Source: Oceanospirillaceae bacterium
Lineage (GTDB): Bacteria; Pseudomonadota; Gammaproteobacteria; Pseudomonadales; Balneatricaceae
Length of the DNA stretch: 39,078 nucleotides
Direction: 5' to 3'
Assembly (NCBI GenBank): GCA_024686035.1
Contig: JAIBDW010000010.1
Coordinates: 1 to 39,078, forward strand
Below, in pieces: positions 28,756 through 36,859 of the stretch. Position 1 is the stretch's first letter. Every line of letters begins with the position of its first letter. The notes under the pieces were generated by a model, which was not told the DNA's origin, did not search any database, and worked only from the letters and a program-made list of their open reading frames with translations. Made by a program: the position numbers and the translations under genes.

Positions 28756-29859
28756 TTAGCTGAAAGTTGATCCAGTGATTAATTGGTTTAGCTTTTGGTT
28801 AATGCCTGCATCTTTTATTGCCAAGTCAAATACGATGTCAAAGTGGTTTTTATCATCTACTTCAAAACACTGGCTGGCCACCCCGTCACTGAGTAGTTGT
28901 TGATGGTACTCTTGGCTTTGACGCTTAAACTCTTGGGTTTCGTTGCTACCATAAGCAATCATGCAAGGCGGCAAACCTTTATTGCTAAACAGCCCTGGAC
29001 TTAGGTCTGTGGCGCTTTGTGTAGTGAGGTGGAGTGGCTGGTTGATGTATGTGCCTAACAATGGACGCAGATCATAAACACCACTGATAAGAACTGCACC
29101 ACTAATAGACTGGGGGCTAAGGCTGTGCAAATGTTGTTGGGCGGCTTGTAATACTGAGGCACATAAGTGTGCACCTGCCGAGCTGCCTGCAATAATAATC
29201 TGGTTGGAATCAAAACCCAGTTTTTCACTATTATTTATTAGCCAAGCCACAGCAAAGCAACATTGCGCGATCATTTGGTTAATGGTCGCTTTTGGCGCGA
29301 GCGTGTAGTTAATCACAGCCAAATGGATGCCTTGTTGGTGTAATCCTGGCGCCATGAAACAGGAGTCATCTTTACTAAGCTGCTGCCAATAACCGCCGTG
29401 AATATAAACCACCAAGGGGCCATCCGTTTTGGCTGCAAAGTAATCTAGCTTTTCGCCTTTGGACGTGTGGCCATCGCCATAACTCAGATTGGCCTGATAA
29501 TGGAGCGTATCTTGCGCCACCTTTGAGTGGCTGATGTAATCATTGATATACACCATAATGTCTTCTACACATGAGCTAGGAGAGTATTCCTGCTCAATTT
29601 TTGCCAGGCTCATGTGTTTCCATGGCATGGGGAATCTACGCCTAAAAGGCGTCTCTTTTACGGGTGCGTGGGCGCGGCGATGGGCTTTAAGTAAGGCATT
29701 AATAGGCCGATGACAATTGCCACAATCCCCGGCCACACCAAGAGCGACACGTAATTTACGAAAGTCATCATGGCCTTTTTCAATGGCCTGGTTGACGCTA
29801 TCTTGATGCACATTAAAACAAGTACACACCATCGGATTATGGCAGTCAAGTTGGGTCAT
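28756..29859 (-). CDS. Fusion: BFD-like [2Fe-2S] domain + alpha/beta hydrolase
   Basis: A 367-aa protein with two domains not normally joined. Residues 10-60 match bacterioferritin-associated ferredoxin, with Cys12-x-Cys14 and Cys46-x2-Cys49 at Bfd-like spacing and the LRVALGVAGDCGNC pattern. From about residue 78 an alpha/beta hydrolase of the arylformamidase-like type begins (MSLAKIEQEYSP). It has an oxyanion motif His154-GGYW, nucleophile Ser227 in GSSAG and catalytic His339 in KNHFDIV. Its ATG overlaps the stop of the VWA gene (ATGA), so it is coupled to moxR-VWA. Met78 could be an internal start giving the hydrolase alone, but no good Shine-Dalgarno sequence precedes it. The substrate is unknown. 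Confidence 0.83.
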   Translation of the reverse strand: MTQLDCHNPMVCTCFNVHQDSVNQAIEKGHDDFRKLRVALGVAGDCGNCHRPINALLKAHRRAHAPVKETPFRRRFPMPWKHMSLAKIEQEYSPSSCVEDIMVYINDYISHSKVAQDTLHYQANLSYGDGHTSKGEKLDYFAAKTDGPLVVYIHGGYWQQLSKDDSCFMAPGLHQQGIHLAVINYTLAPKATINQMIAQCCFAVAWLINNSEKLGFDSNQIIIAGSSAGAHLCASVLQAAQQHLHSLSPQSISGAVLISGVYDLRPLLGTYINQPLHLTTQSATDLSPGLFSNKGLPPCMIAYGSNETQEFKRQSQEYHQQLLSDGVASQCFEVDDKNHFDIVFDLAIKDAGINQKLNQLITGSTFS

Positions 29860-31031
29860 TTTGCTAAGGCCTTGATGGCATCACTTAGCCCACTTAAACT
29901 CATGGGGTACATTCTTTGGTCCATAAGCTGCTGGGTCATGCCCACAGACTGGGTATAATGCCAATGGTCTTGTGTCACAGGGTTAAGCCATGCCACTGTG
30001 TCAAAGTGAGTGGTGAGTCTTTGCATCCAAACGTGGCCAGGTTCTGCATTCATATGCTCCACACTGCCATATGGGCTATTTATTTCATAAGGTGACATGG
30101 AAGCGTCGCCCACAAAAATGACCTTATAATCGCGTCCATAGGTATGAATAATGTCATACACGCTGGTGCGTTCGTCATGCCTGCGCATATTATTTCGCCA
30201 AAGGCTTTCATACACAAAGTTATGAAAGTAAAAATGCTCCAAATGTTTAAACTCAGAGCGACAAGCGGCAAATAATTCTTCGCATACTGTCACATAAGGG
30301 TCCATTGAGCCACCCACATCAAGCATAAGCAACACTTTTACAGCGTTGTGCCTTTCTGGCACCAGCTTAAGGTCTAGCATGCCAGCATTCTTAGCAGTAG
30401 CGCTAATAGTGTGATCTAGATCTAACTCATCTGCAGCGCCTGTGCGGGCAAATTGGCGCAATTTTCTAAGGGCCACTTTAATGTTGCGAGTGCCTAACAC
30501 CACGCTGTCATCAAGGTCTTTAAATTGGCGTTTTTCCCATACTTTTGCAGCGCTGTTATTGCGACTTTCACCGCCCACGCGTATACCTTCAGGATGGTAA
30601 CCACTGTGACCAAATGGCGAAGTGCCTCCGGTGCCGATCCATTTGCTGCCGCCTTGATGGCGCTTTTGTTGCTCTTTAAGCCGTTCTTTAAAAGTATCTA
30701 AGAGCTTTTCCAACCCACCTAAAGACTTCACTTTAGCCTTGTCTTCATCGCTTAGCTGTTTCATAAACTCTGCGCGCAACCATTGTTCTGGAATGAGGGC
30801 GCTTAGCACATCCTCTAAGCTTTCTAGCTGCTTAAAATAGGCTCCAAAAACGCGATCAAACTTATCGAAGTTGGCTTCGTCTTTCACTAGGCAGATGCGC
30901 GCAAGGTGATAAAAATCATCCATGTCTGCAAACGCAAGATGATGTTGCAACGCTTCGAGTAACACCAAATATTCTTTGATGGAAACAGGAATTTGAGCAC
31001 GCCTTAACGTGTAAAAAAAGTTAACTAGCAT
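29856..31031 (-). CDS. VWA domain protein, CoxE-like
   Basis: A 391-aa partner of the MoxR ATPase. The N-terminal half is helical and charged. The C-terminal VWA domain begins near residue 230, with the MIDAS motif DVGGSM at 238-243 (D-x-G-x-S) that binds a divalent metal. CoxE/YehP-like proteins work with MoxR ATPases to insert metals or remodel metalloenzymes and other targets. It lies 5 nt after moxR and overlaps the next gene by ATGA, indicating a tight three-gene operon. The target is not obvious from sequence; the [2Fe-2S]/hydrolase neighbour is a candidate. Confidence 0.9.
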   Translation of the reverse strand: MLVNFFYTLRRAQIPVSIKEYLVLLEALQHHLAFADMDDFYHLARICLVKDEANFDKFDRVFGAYFKQLESLEDVLSALIPEQWLRAEFMKQLSDEDKAKVKSLGGLEKLLDTFKERLKEQQKRHQGGSKWIGTGGTSPFGHSGYHPEGIRVGGESRNNSAAKVWEKRQFKDLDDSVVLGTRNIKVALRKLRQFARTGAADELDLDHTISATAKNAGMLDLKLVPERHNAVKVLLMLDVGGSMDPYVTVCEELFAACRSEFKHLEHFYFHNFVYESLWRNNMRRHDERTSVYDIIHTYGRDYKVIFVGDASMSPYEINSPYGSVEHMNAEPGHVWMQRLTTHFDTVAWLNPVTQDHWHYTQSVGMTQQLMDQRMYPMSLSGLSDAIKALAK

Positions 31032-31036
31032 AATAA

Positions 31037-31882
31037 CTAACGTTGTTCTCTGCGGTCCATAAATGCCAGACGTTCTAGTAATTGCACATCTTGTTCATTT
31101 TTTAGTAGCGCACCATAAAGCGGTGGTATGGCCTTGGTTGGATCACGGTTGGCTAATAAATCTTCAGGGATCTCGTCGGCCATAAGTAGCTTTAGCCAAT
31201 CAATAAGCTCGGAGGTGGAGGGTTTCTTTTTAAGGCCAGGGATGTTGCGTACATCAAAAAACATTTGCATCGCTTCTGCGACAAGGGCTTGATTAATATC
31301 TGGATAATGCACATCCACAATGGCTTTCATGGTTTTTTTATCAGGAAAATTAATATAATGGAAAAAACAGCGCCGCAAAAACGCATCGGGCAGCTCTTTT
31401 TCGTTGTTGCTGGTAATAATGACTACGGGCCGGTGCCTAGCCTGAACCCGCTCTCCAGTTTCATAAACATGAAACTCCATTTTATCCAGCTCTACCAAGA
31501 GGTCGTTAGGGAACTCTATGTCCGCTTTGTCTATTTCATCAATCAGTAGTACCACGCGTTCATCCGCATCAAAGGCTTGCCATAGTTTGCCTTTCTTAAT
31601 GTAATTGCCCACATCATTTACTTGCTCATTGCCAAGCTGTGAGTCTCGTAGGCGCGATACGGCATCGTATTCGTATAGCCCTTGTTGTGCTTTGGTTGTT
31701 GACTTCACATGCCACTGCATTAAAGGCATACCGAGGGCTTGCGCCACTTCTTCTGCAAGTAACGTTTTGCCAGTGCCAGGCTCGCCTTTAATTAATAAAG
31801 GGCGCTGTAAGGTGACTGCGGCGTTAACAGCCATTTGTAAGTCTTTGGTGGCGACGTATTTTTTGGTACCAGTAAAATTCAT
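31037..31882 (-). CDS. MoxR family AAA+ ATPase
   Basis: A 281-aa AAA+ ATPase of the MoxR type. Walker A GEPGTGKT is at residues 33-40, Walker B LLIDE at 112-116 with IDKAD following, sensor-1 in IITSNNEKELPDAFLRRC with the arginine finger, and a C-terminal lid with SELIDWLKLL. I start at ATG 31882, since a GTG at 31891 would add three residues and neither has a clear Shine-Dalgarno sequence. It is the first gene of the operon with VWA and the [2Fe-2S]/hydrolase fusion. It is divergent from the GlxA-type regulator, and two palindromes lie in the shared upstream region. Confidence 0.93.
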   Translation of the reverse strand: MNFTGTKKYVATKDLQMAVNAAVTLQRPLLIKGEPGTGKTLLAEEVAQALGMPLMQWHVKSTTKAQQGLYEYDAVSRLRDSQLGNEQVNDVGNYIKKGKLWQAFDADERVVLLIDEIDKADIEFPNDLLVELDKMEFHVYETGERVQARHRPVVIITSNNEKELPDAFLRRCFFHYINFPDKKTMKAIVDVHYPDINQALVAEAMQMFFDVRNIPGLKKKPSTSELIDWLKLLMADEIPEDLLANRDPTKAIPPLYGALLKNEQDVQLLERLAFMDRREQR

Positions 31883-31919
31883 AATCAACACTCAAATATT
31901 GGATAACGAAGCTAATGAG

Positions 31920-31939
31920 GCTATTCTGGCATGAATAGC
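31920..31939. promoter_or_regulatory. Inverted repeat GCTATTC-N6-GAATAGC
   Basis: A perfect 7-bp inverted repeat with a 6-nt spacer (arms 31920-31926 and 31933-31939). It lies 38 bp upstream of the moxR ATG in the divergent moxR/glxA-type region, the right size for a dimeric repressor site. Confidence 0.4.
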
Positions 31940-31974
31940 ATGACTAAGCAGCAAAACTGATAAGTCACTTGAGA

Positions 31975-31991
31975 TGACCTAGCCTAGGTCA
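31975..31991. promoter_or_regulatory. Perfect palindrome TGACCTAG-C-CTAGGTCA
   Basis: A 17-bp perfect palindrome with 8-bp arms around one central base, 21 bp upstream of the -35 box of the GlxA-type regulator gene. This is a typical position for an operator or activator site. The cognate protein is unknown; AraC-type proteins usually prefer direct repeats, so a different dimeric regulator is possible. Confidence 0.5.
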
Positions 31992-32012
31992 ACAGATGTG
32001 CACAGCATTGGC

Positions 32013-32042
32013 TTGGAAGCAGCAAAAGGGCAGTGGTATAAT
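32013..32042 (+). promoter_or_regulatory. Promoter of the GlxA-type regulator, possibly leaderless
   Basis: TTGGAA (32013-32018), an 18-bp spacer and a perfect TATAAT (32037-32042). The gene's ATG is at 32049, 6 bp after the -10 box, which is where transcription should start. No Shine-Dalgarno sequence precedes this ATG. Confidence 0.5.
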
Positions 32043-32048
32043 CTACCT

Positions 32049-33116
32049 ATGACACAAGATCCACACACGCAGTTCTCACACACCCACCTTAATGCTCAGC
32101 TATACCCGCTAGAAGCAGCGCATTCTCCTGTTATCAATAAACAACAAGGTGAACTGCGTAACTTCTGCTTTTTCTTACAAGAAAACTTCTCCATGATGGC
32201 ACTGACCTCTGCACTTGATGCCTTACGAACAGCTAATCTACTTAGTGAAAAAGAACTCTACACTTTTCGCTTGGTGAGTTTAGATGGCGGGCCTGTTTGC
32301 AGTGACTTAGGGTTTGCCGCGATGGCAGACCAAAGCCTTGCGCAACTCAAGCTTAATCATATTGACGCGTTGGTCATCTGCGGTGGGTTGCGGGTAGAGT
32401 TACAAGCTCCCTTGCCACTCATTAATTTTTTGCGTTTGTCTGATGTGCGTAAAAAGACATTAGGGTCTTTGTGGAATGGTTTATTTGCCCTGGCTCAAGC
32501 AGGTGTTATGGATGGCAGATCTGGCGTAGTGCACCGAGAAAATAAAGCCAGCTTTAGGGAGCGCTATACCAGCGTAAGCCTTAAAGACAAAGCGTATATC
32601 ATAGGCGAACACTGTTTTAGTTGTGCCGGTGGTAATAGTGCCTTGGATATGATGTTGGAGCTAATGCTTGTGCATCGAGGCAAACCTTTTGTCAGGGGTA
32701 TTTGCGACATTCTGACTTGTGATCGGATCAATGATACAGGTGAGTCTGCATTTTTAAGTGAACAGATCGATGCAAAACTGCCGGAAACCCTAAAGGATGT
32801 GATCGCCTTGATGGAAAACAACATGGAAGAAGTGCTATCAGCTCAAGAGATGGCCTCTTTAGTGGGTATTACAAGGCGTCAAATTGAGCGTCAATTCCAG
32901 CGTTATCTGGCTAGTACACCCACGCGCTTTTATCTGGAACTGAGGCTCAAACGCTGTCACCAACTATTGACTCAAACCTCTCTTAGTATGAGTGATATTT
33001 CACTGGCTTGCGGTTTTGTTTCCTACCCTCACTTTAGTAAATGTTATCGGCAATATTTTGAAGTCACACCCTCCCATACACGTAAAACCTCTGAAGCTTT
33101 ATCACCGGCGGGTTAA
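32049..33116 (+). CDS. GlxA family transcriptional regulator (DJ-1/PfpI + AraC HTH)
   Basis: A 355-aa regulator. The N-terminal DJ-1/PfpI-like sensing domain covers about 35-205 (LRNFCFFLQENFSMMALTSA, ALVICGG). The C-terminal AraC-type DNA-binding domain follows from about 260, with helix-turn-helix segments MASLVGITRRQIERQF and MSDISLACGFVSYPHFSKCY. Relatives such as GbdR, CdhR and ArgR control catabolism of betaine, carnitine or arginine, so an amine or amino-acid ligand is a fair guess. ATG 32049 is preferred over the open frame from GTG 31998 because a strong promoter lies between them. It ends in TTAA, shared with the convergent HAD gene. Confidence 0.9.
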   Translation: MTQDPHTQFSHTHLNAQLYPLEAAHSPVINKQQGELRNFCFFLQENFSMMALTSALDALRTANLLSEKELYTFRLVSLDGGPVCSDLGFAAMADQSLAQLKLNHIDALVICGGLRVELQAPLPLINFLRLSDVRKKTLGSLWNGLFALAQAGVMDGRSGVVHRENKASFRERYTSVSLKDKAYIIGEHCFSCAGGNSALDMMLELMLVHRGKPFVRGICDILTCDRINDTGESAFLSEQIDAKLPETLKDVIALMENNMEEVLSAQEMASLVGITRRQIERQFQRYLASTPTRFYLELRLKRCHQLLTQTSLSMSDISLACGFVSYPHFSKCYRQYFEVTPSHTRKTSEALSPAG

Positions 33117-33730
33117 TTTGTTGCTATAAGTTGGTCTAAGTGGTCAATGCACCAGTCGCTCATTTTAGGCCATGAATATTGTGCGGATGTATCAATATGC
33201 ACAGTGGCTACTTGGGCAGCCCGGCCTGCTGCTAAGTCGAATACATAATCCCCCACCATAACGCTCTCGCTAGCTTTAGCTCCCCATTGCTCAAGCAACA
33301 ACAGGATACCGTCAGGCTCAGGTTTTGGTTCACAAGATGCTCGATCAAGAATGTTCTCTGGTGCAAAGAACTGATCTAAATTGCACACTTGAAGCGTATG
33401 TAAAGTGGCAGGCATCACATTGCGGGTTAAAACACCTAAGTTGACGCCTTTATCATGCAACCGCTCTAGTAATTCAAATGCCCCAGGCATCGGTTTAGCC
33501 AGACTAGCAAAGTGATACTCTAAGGCATCTATTTTGGCCCACATGGGCGCCGCTTGCTCGGGGCTCATGGCTTGCACCGTTTTTAAAATGTCTTGGTTTG
33601 GTGCCAAGCCAAGCTCACTTCTCATCATATCAAAGTCGTGAACACCTATGGTTAAGGTGCCATCCATGTCAAATATCCAGTGCTTACTTGCAAGGATTCG
33701 CTTTTGGTGGTGGTTTAAAGTGTTATTCAT
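33113..33730 (-). CDS. HAD family hydrolase, phosphoglycolate phosphatase-like
   Basis: A 205-aa HAD phosphatase. Motif I is FDMDGTLT with Asp21 and Asp23, motif II the Thr of LGVLTRN, motif III the Lys of CEPKPEPDGI, and motif IV VMVGDYVFDLAAG. The helical cap between motifs I and II is of the Gph/beta-phosphoglucomutase type. The specific substrate cannot be read. Its stop codon and that of the convergent regulator share the palindrome TTAA (33113-33116). Confidence 0.9.
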   Translation of the reverse strand: MNNTLNHHQKRILASKHWIFDMDGTLTIGVHDFDMMRSELGLAPNQDILKTVQAMSPEQAAPMWAKIDALEYHFASLAKPMPGAFELLERLHDKGVNLGVLTRNVMPATLHTLQVCNLDQFFAPENILDRASCEPKPEPDGILLLLEQWGAKASESVMVGDYVFDLAAGRAAQVATVHIDTSAQYSWPKMSDWCIDHLDQLIATN

Positions 33731-33837
33731 GGTTCAATTTAACAAATTTTGCTAGAAATAAGCCAGTTTTACTTTCCATTCTTTAGCCTAATGAGGCCTT
33801 GTGGTAAAGTTGGTGCTTCATTTTTGGAGGATAACTA

Positions 33838-34329
33838 ATGGGCGCACAAGTAGCCGTTATCATGGGGTCTAAGAGCGACTGGCCATGTATGCAAGAAGCC
33901 ACGCAAATTATGGACCGTTTGGGTGTAAGTTACGAAGTAGAAGTGGTTTCTGCTCATCGTACGCCAGACAAACTCATGGATTTTTCTGCAAAGGCAGCCG
34001 CTAGAGGCATTCAGGTGATTATTGCAGGTGCTGGTGGCGCCGCGCACTTGCCGGGTATGGTGGCTTCAAAGACACGGCTGCCTGTGTTGGGTGTGCCGGT
34101 ACAAAGTAAAGCGTTAAGTGGAGTAGATAGTTTGTACTCTATCGTGCAAATGCCTCGCGGTGTGGCGGTAGGTAGTATGGCTATAGGTGGCGCAGGTGCT
34201 TTTAATGCAGGCCTGCTTGCTAGCCAAATTTTGGCCAACCAAGACCCCAAACTGGCTCAACGTATTGAAGATTTTCGTACGCAACAAACACAAACTATAT
34301 TAGATAACCCTGATCCTAGGGAAGGTTAA
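33838..34329 (+). CDS. purE: N5-carboxyaminoimidazole ribonucleotide mutase
   Basis: Moves the carboxyl from N5 to C4 of the aminoimidazole ring in purine synthesis. Class I PurE signatures: [14 protein letters not shown] at residues 5-18, catalytic His40 in SAHRTP, and [11 protein letters not shown] at 64-74. The 163 aa form the usual octamer subunit. The Shine-Dalgarno sequence GGAGG (33826-33830) is excellent. purK starts 9 nt after its stop, and the two proteins act in sequence. Confidence 0.97.
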   Translation: MGAQVAVIMGSKSDWPCMQEATQIMDRLGVSYEVEVVSAHRTPDKLMDFSAKAAARGIQVIIAGAGGAAHLPGMVASKTRLPVLGVPVQSKALSGVDSLYSIVQMPRGVAVGSMAIGGAGAFNAGLLASQILANQDPKLAQRIEDFRTQQTQTILDNPDPREG

Positions 34330-34338
34330 TTAAAACAT

Positions 34339-35424
34339 ATGAAGCCAGTTAGTAAACGTGTGTGGGTATTAGGAGCAGGCCAATTAGGCGCCATGCTTAA
34401 ACATGCTGCCCAGCCGTTGGGAGTAGACCTACGTGCAGTGGATATCGAGTTGGATGCAAACCTGCCGTTAGAAGATGACGATGTCATTACTGCAGAGCGT
34501 GAACAATGGCCATCGACCAAAGCGACAGATCAGTTGGCTGCCCACCCTAATTTTGTCAATCAAAATGTATTTGGTTTAGTTGCAGATCGAGTCACTCAAA
34601 AACAGTTGCTTGACCGCTTGGCGCTTGCCACGGCACCTTGGACGTTGGTTGAAAATCAGCATACTGCTGCTAGTTTGCATGCCAGTTATGGTGAGCGAGT
34701 GTTGCTTAAACAGCGCACTGGTGGTTTTGACGGGCGCGGACAGCATTGGTTAGTAGAAGGCCAAGAGAGTGCGATTCCTAACGGATGGCATGGCCAAGTC
34801 ATTGCTGAGCAAGCCATTAGTTTTGATGAAGAAGTATCGATTGTTGGCGTGCGTAATCGAGCCGGTGAGTGTCATTATTACCCCTTGGCCCTCAACCGTC
34901 ATCAAGATGGTATTCTTACCGTCACCTTGGCACCTTTAGAGCGCTTGTACAGCCTACAAAATGAAGCGGAATCTATGCTTGGAAAAGTCATGGATGAGCT
35001 GGATTATGTGGGTGTAATGGCCATGGAATTGTTCCGAGTTGGTGAACGCTTACTTATTAATGAGCTTGCGCCACGCGTGCATAATAGTGGCCACTGGACT
35101 CAAGCTGGCGCTAGCATTAGCCAGTTTGAATATCATGTACGGGCCACTGCAGGCTTACCGCTTGCTCCGGCTGTTATTAAGCACAATAGTGTGATGATTA
35201 ATTTGATCGGTATCGACTATAATTTAGCATGGCTGGCGTTGCCTGGTGCGGAAGTATTTTGGTATGGTAAAGAGGTTAGGCCGGTTCGAAAGGTAGGGCA
35301 TATCAACTTTTGCATGGCAGACAAAACACAGCTTGTTAATGTGTTGAGGCAACTACAAGACACGCTTAATGATTGGTATCAACCGGCGTTAGATTGGGCG
35401 ATTCAAGAGCTGGAAAAGCAATAA
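34339..35424 (+). CDS. purK: N5-carboxyaminoimidazole ribonucleotide synthase
   Basis: ATP-grasp enzyme that carboxylates AIR with bicarbonate, feeding PurE. VWVLGAGQLGAML is at residues 8-20, the glycine loop GGFDGRG at 128-134, and the metal/phosphate site NELAPRVHNSGHWT at 241-254. The 361 aa are typical. Its stop TAA shares a base with the ATG of the following cyclodeaminase-like gene (TAATG), so translation is probably coupled beyond purEK. Confidence 0.97.
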   Translation: MKPVSKRVWVLGAGQLGAMLKHAAQPLGVDLRAVDIELDANLPLEDDDVITAEREQWPSTKATDQLAAHPNFVNQNVFGLVADRVTQKQLLDRLALATAPWTLVENQHTAASLHASYGERVLLKQRTGGFDGRGQHWLVEGQESAIPNGWHGQVIAEQAISFDEEVSIVGVRNRAGECHYYPLALNRHQDGILTVTLAPLERLYSLQNEAESMLGKVMDELDYVGVMAMELFRVGERLLINELAPRVHNSGHWTQAGASISQFEYHVRATAGLPLAPAVIKHNSVMINLIGIDYNLAWLALPGAEVFWYGKEVRPVRKVGHINFCMADKTQLVNVLRQLQDTLNDWYQPALDWAIQELEKQ

Positions 35425-36377
35425 TGCAAGTCATTGATGGGCCAACTACTGCAAAGCTGCTCCCTTATCCTGCGCTTATTAATGCGCTAGATGAAGCTTT
35501 TGCTAAAGGTGATAGTGCAGCCACTGCGCCGCCGCGCTTGCATTACAGTGTGCCTGAACCTATTGATGCTGCAACCCAACACCAACCATTGGATCGCACC
35601 CTGCTTATTATGCCTTCTTGGGCAACGGATGCAGGTGTGGTTGTAAAGCTTGTGAATGTAGTGCCAAGTAACTCAGCGCGCAGTCTTGCTGCTATTCAGG
35701 CTCAGGTGCTGGTGGCTGATGCCCAAACAGGCGCTTGGTCTACTTTGATCGATGGAGCAACACTTACGGCACGAAGAACCGCTGCTGCCTCGGCTTTAGC
35801 TGCGCAATATTTAGCCCCTAAAGAGGCTAGTACATTGCTTATAGTAGGTACAGGAAGGCTGTCTCTAGAGCTCATTCAAGCGCATATGGTGGTGCGCCCT
35901 TCTATTAACAAAGTGCTTATTTGGGGTAGAAACCAAGCGAAGGCTCAGTTGTTAGCAGACGGGCTAGGTCATGCTCAAGCAGTGAGTGATCTGGCACACG
36001 CGTGTGGTGAAGCAGACATCATAAGTTGCTGTACTTTATCCAATGAAGCTTTGATCAAAGGCGCATGGGTAAAGCCTAATACACACATTGACCTTGTAGG
36101 CGCCTACCGCCGTGATTTGCGCGAAACAGATGGCCAACTGGTGGCTAAAAGTGAGGTTTTTGTAGATACCTATGCCGGCGCCCAAGGAGAAGCTGGAGAC
36201 CTATTACAAGCCGCAAAGGAAGGTTTTTTTGATATGGCTAATATACAGGCTGATTTGCACAAGCTTAGTATCAATGGTTACCAAAGGCCCAAGGATAGTA
36301 TTAGTTTATTTAAATCTGTTGGGGCGTCGATTGAAGATTTTGTTGCCGCACGGATGGTTGCGCAAGCCACAAGGTGA
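35424..36377 (+). CDS. Ornithine cyclodeaminase / mu-crystallin family protein
   Basis: A 317-aa NAD(P)-dependent enzyme of the OCD/mu-crystallin family. Seen: RLHYSVP near the substrate site, DGATLTARRTAAASALAA near 108-125, the Rossmann motif IVGTGRLSLELI near 138-149 and DLVGAYRRDLRE near 222. Members include ornithine cyclodeaminase, ketimine reductases and delta-1-pyrroline-2-carboxylate reductase, which this most resembles in general pattern. The start at 35424 overlaps the purK stop by one base; the open frame upstream to 35373 lies inside purK. Its stop overlaps a GTG of the next gene. A purine-linked role is not known. Confidence 0.9.
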   Translation: MQVIDGPTTAKLLPYPALINALDEAFAKGDSAATAPPRLHYSVPEPIDAATQHQPLDRTLLIMPSWATDAGVVVKLVNVVPSNSARSLAAIQAQVLVADAQTGAWSTLIDGATLTARRTAAASALAAQYLAPKEASTLLIVGTGRLSLELIQAHMVVRPSINKVLIWGRNQAKAQLLADGLGHAQAVSDLAHACGEADIISCCTLSNEALIKGAWVKPNTHIDLVGAYRRDLRETDGQLVAKSEVFVDTYAGAQGEAGDLLQAAKEGFFDMANIQADLHKLSINGYQRPKDSISLFKSVGASIEDFVAARMVAQATR

Positions 36378-36379
36378 CC

Positions 36380-36859
36380 ATGCTAGTCAACAAAGAGCGC
36401 CTTTATAAAACAGACCAATACGGCATTCGCAACTATAGCTTATTAGCCTTAGGCGCTGCTGGAGTTTGTTTACTTTATAGTGTGATCGCGATATTTGCAT
36501 TTGGCTTACTCTACTTTGAAGCAGGCGCAGCAAACAGCAATATCAAAACCTACGTCGATGCGTTTTGGACCTTACAAATGAGTGCCAGCACTATTGGGTT
36601 TGGAGACCACTATCCTGTGACTATTGGCGGGCGTACGGTGGTGGCGTTAATGTTTTATGTGGGTGTGGGTTTAGTGGGCTTTATTGGTGCTTTGATCGCT
36701 GAACGTTTGCTTGGTTTTGCAGACACGAATGTAAAAAATCGTGAGCTGCGTCAACAAAATAGCGATATTTTGGAGCGCACTAAAATATTAGAACAGAAAA
36801 TAGACACCCTCATTGCTGGTGTTGAAGACACCCAAAACTTGTGTAAAGATCATGGCTGA
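36380..36859 (+). CDS. Two-helix potassium channel protein
   Basis: A 159-aa inner-membrane protein with two helices (about 19-44 and 85-108) around a pore loop. The selectivity filter is TIGFGD at 71-76, the K+-channel variant of TVGYGD. After TM2 a charged coiled coil (LRQQNSDILERTKILEQKIDT begins near 118) would assemble the tetramer. No RCK/TrkA-N domain is present. ATG 36380 has AAGG at 36371-36374; a GTG at 36374 is the alternative and overlaps the preceding stop. It overlaps the next gene by 8 nt. Association with amino-acid enzymes and purEK is unusual. Confidence 0.85.
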   Translation: MLVNKERLYKTDQYGIRNYSLLALGAAGVCLLYSVIAIFAFGLLYFEAGAANSNIKTYVDAFWTLQMSASTIGFGDHYPVTIGGRTVVALMFYVGVGLVGFIGALIAERLLGFADTNVKNRELRQQNSDILERTKILEQKIDTLIAGVEDTQNLCKDHG

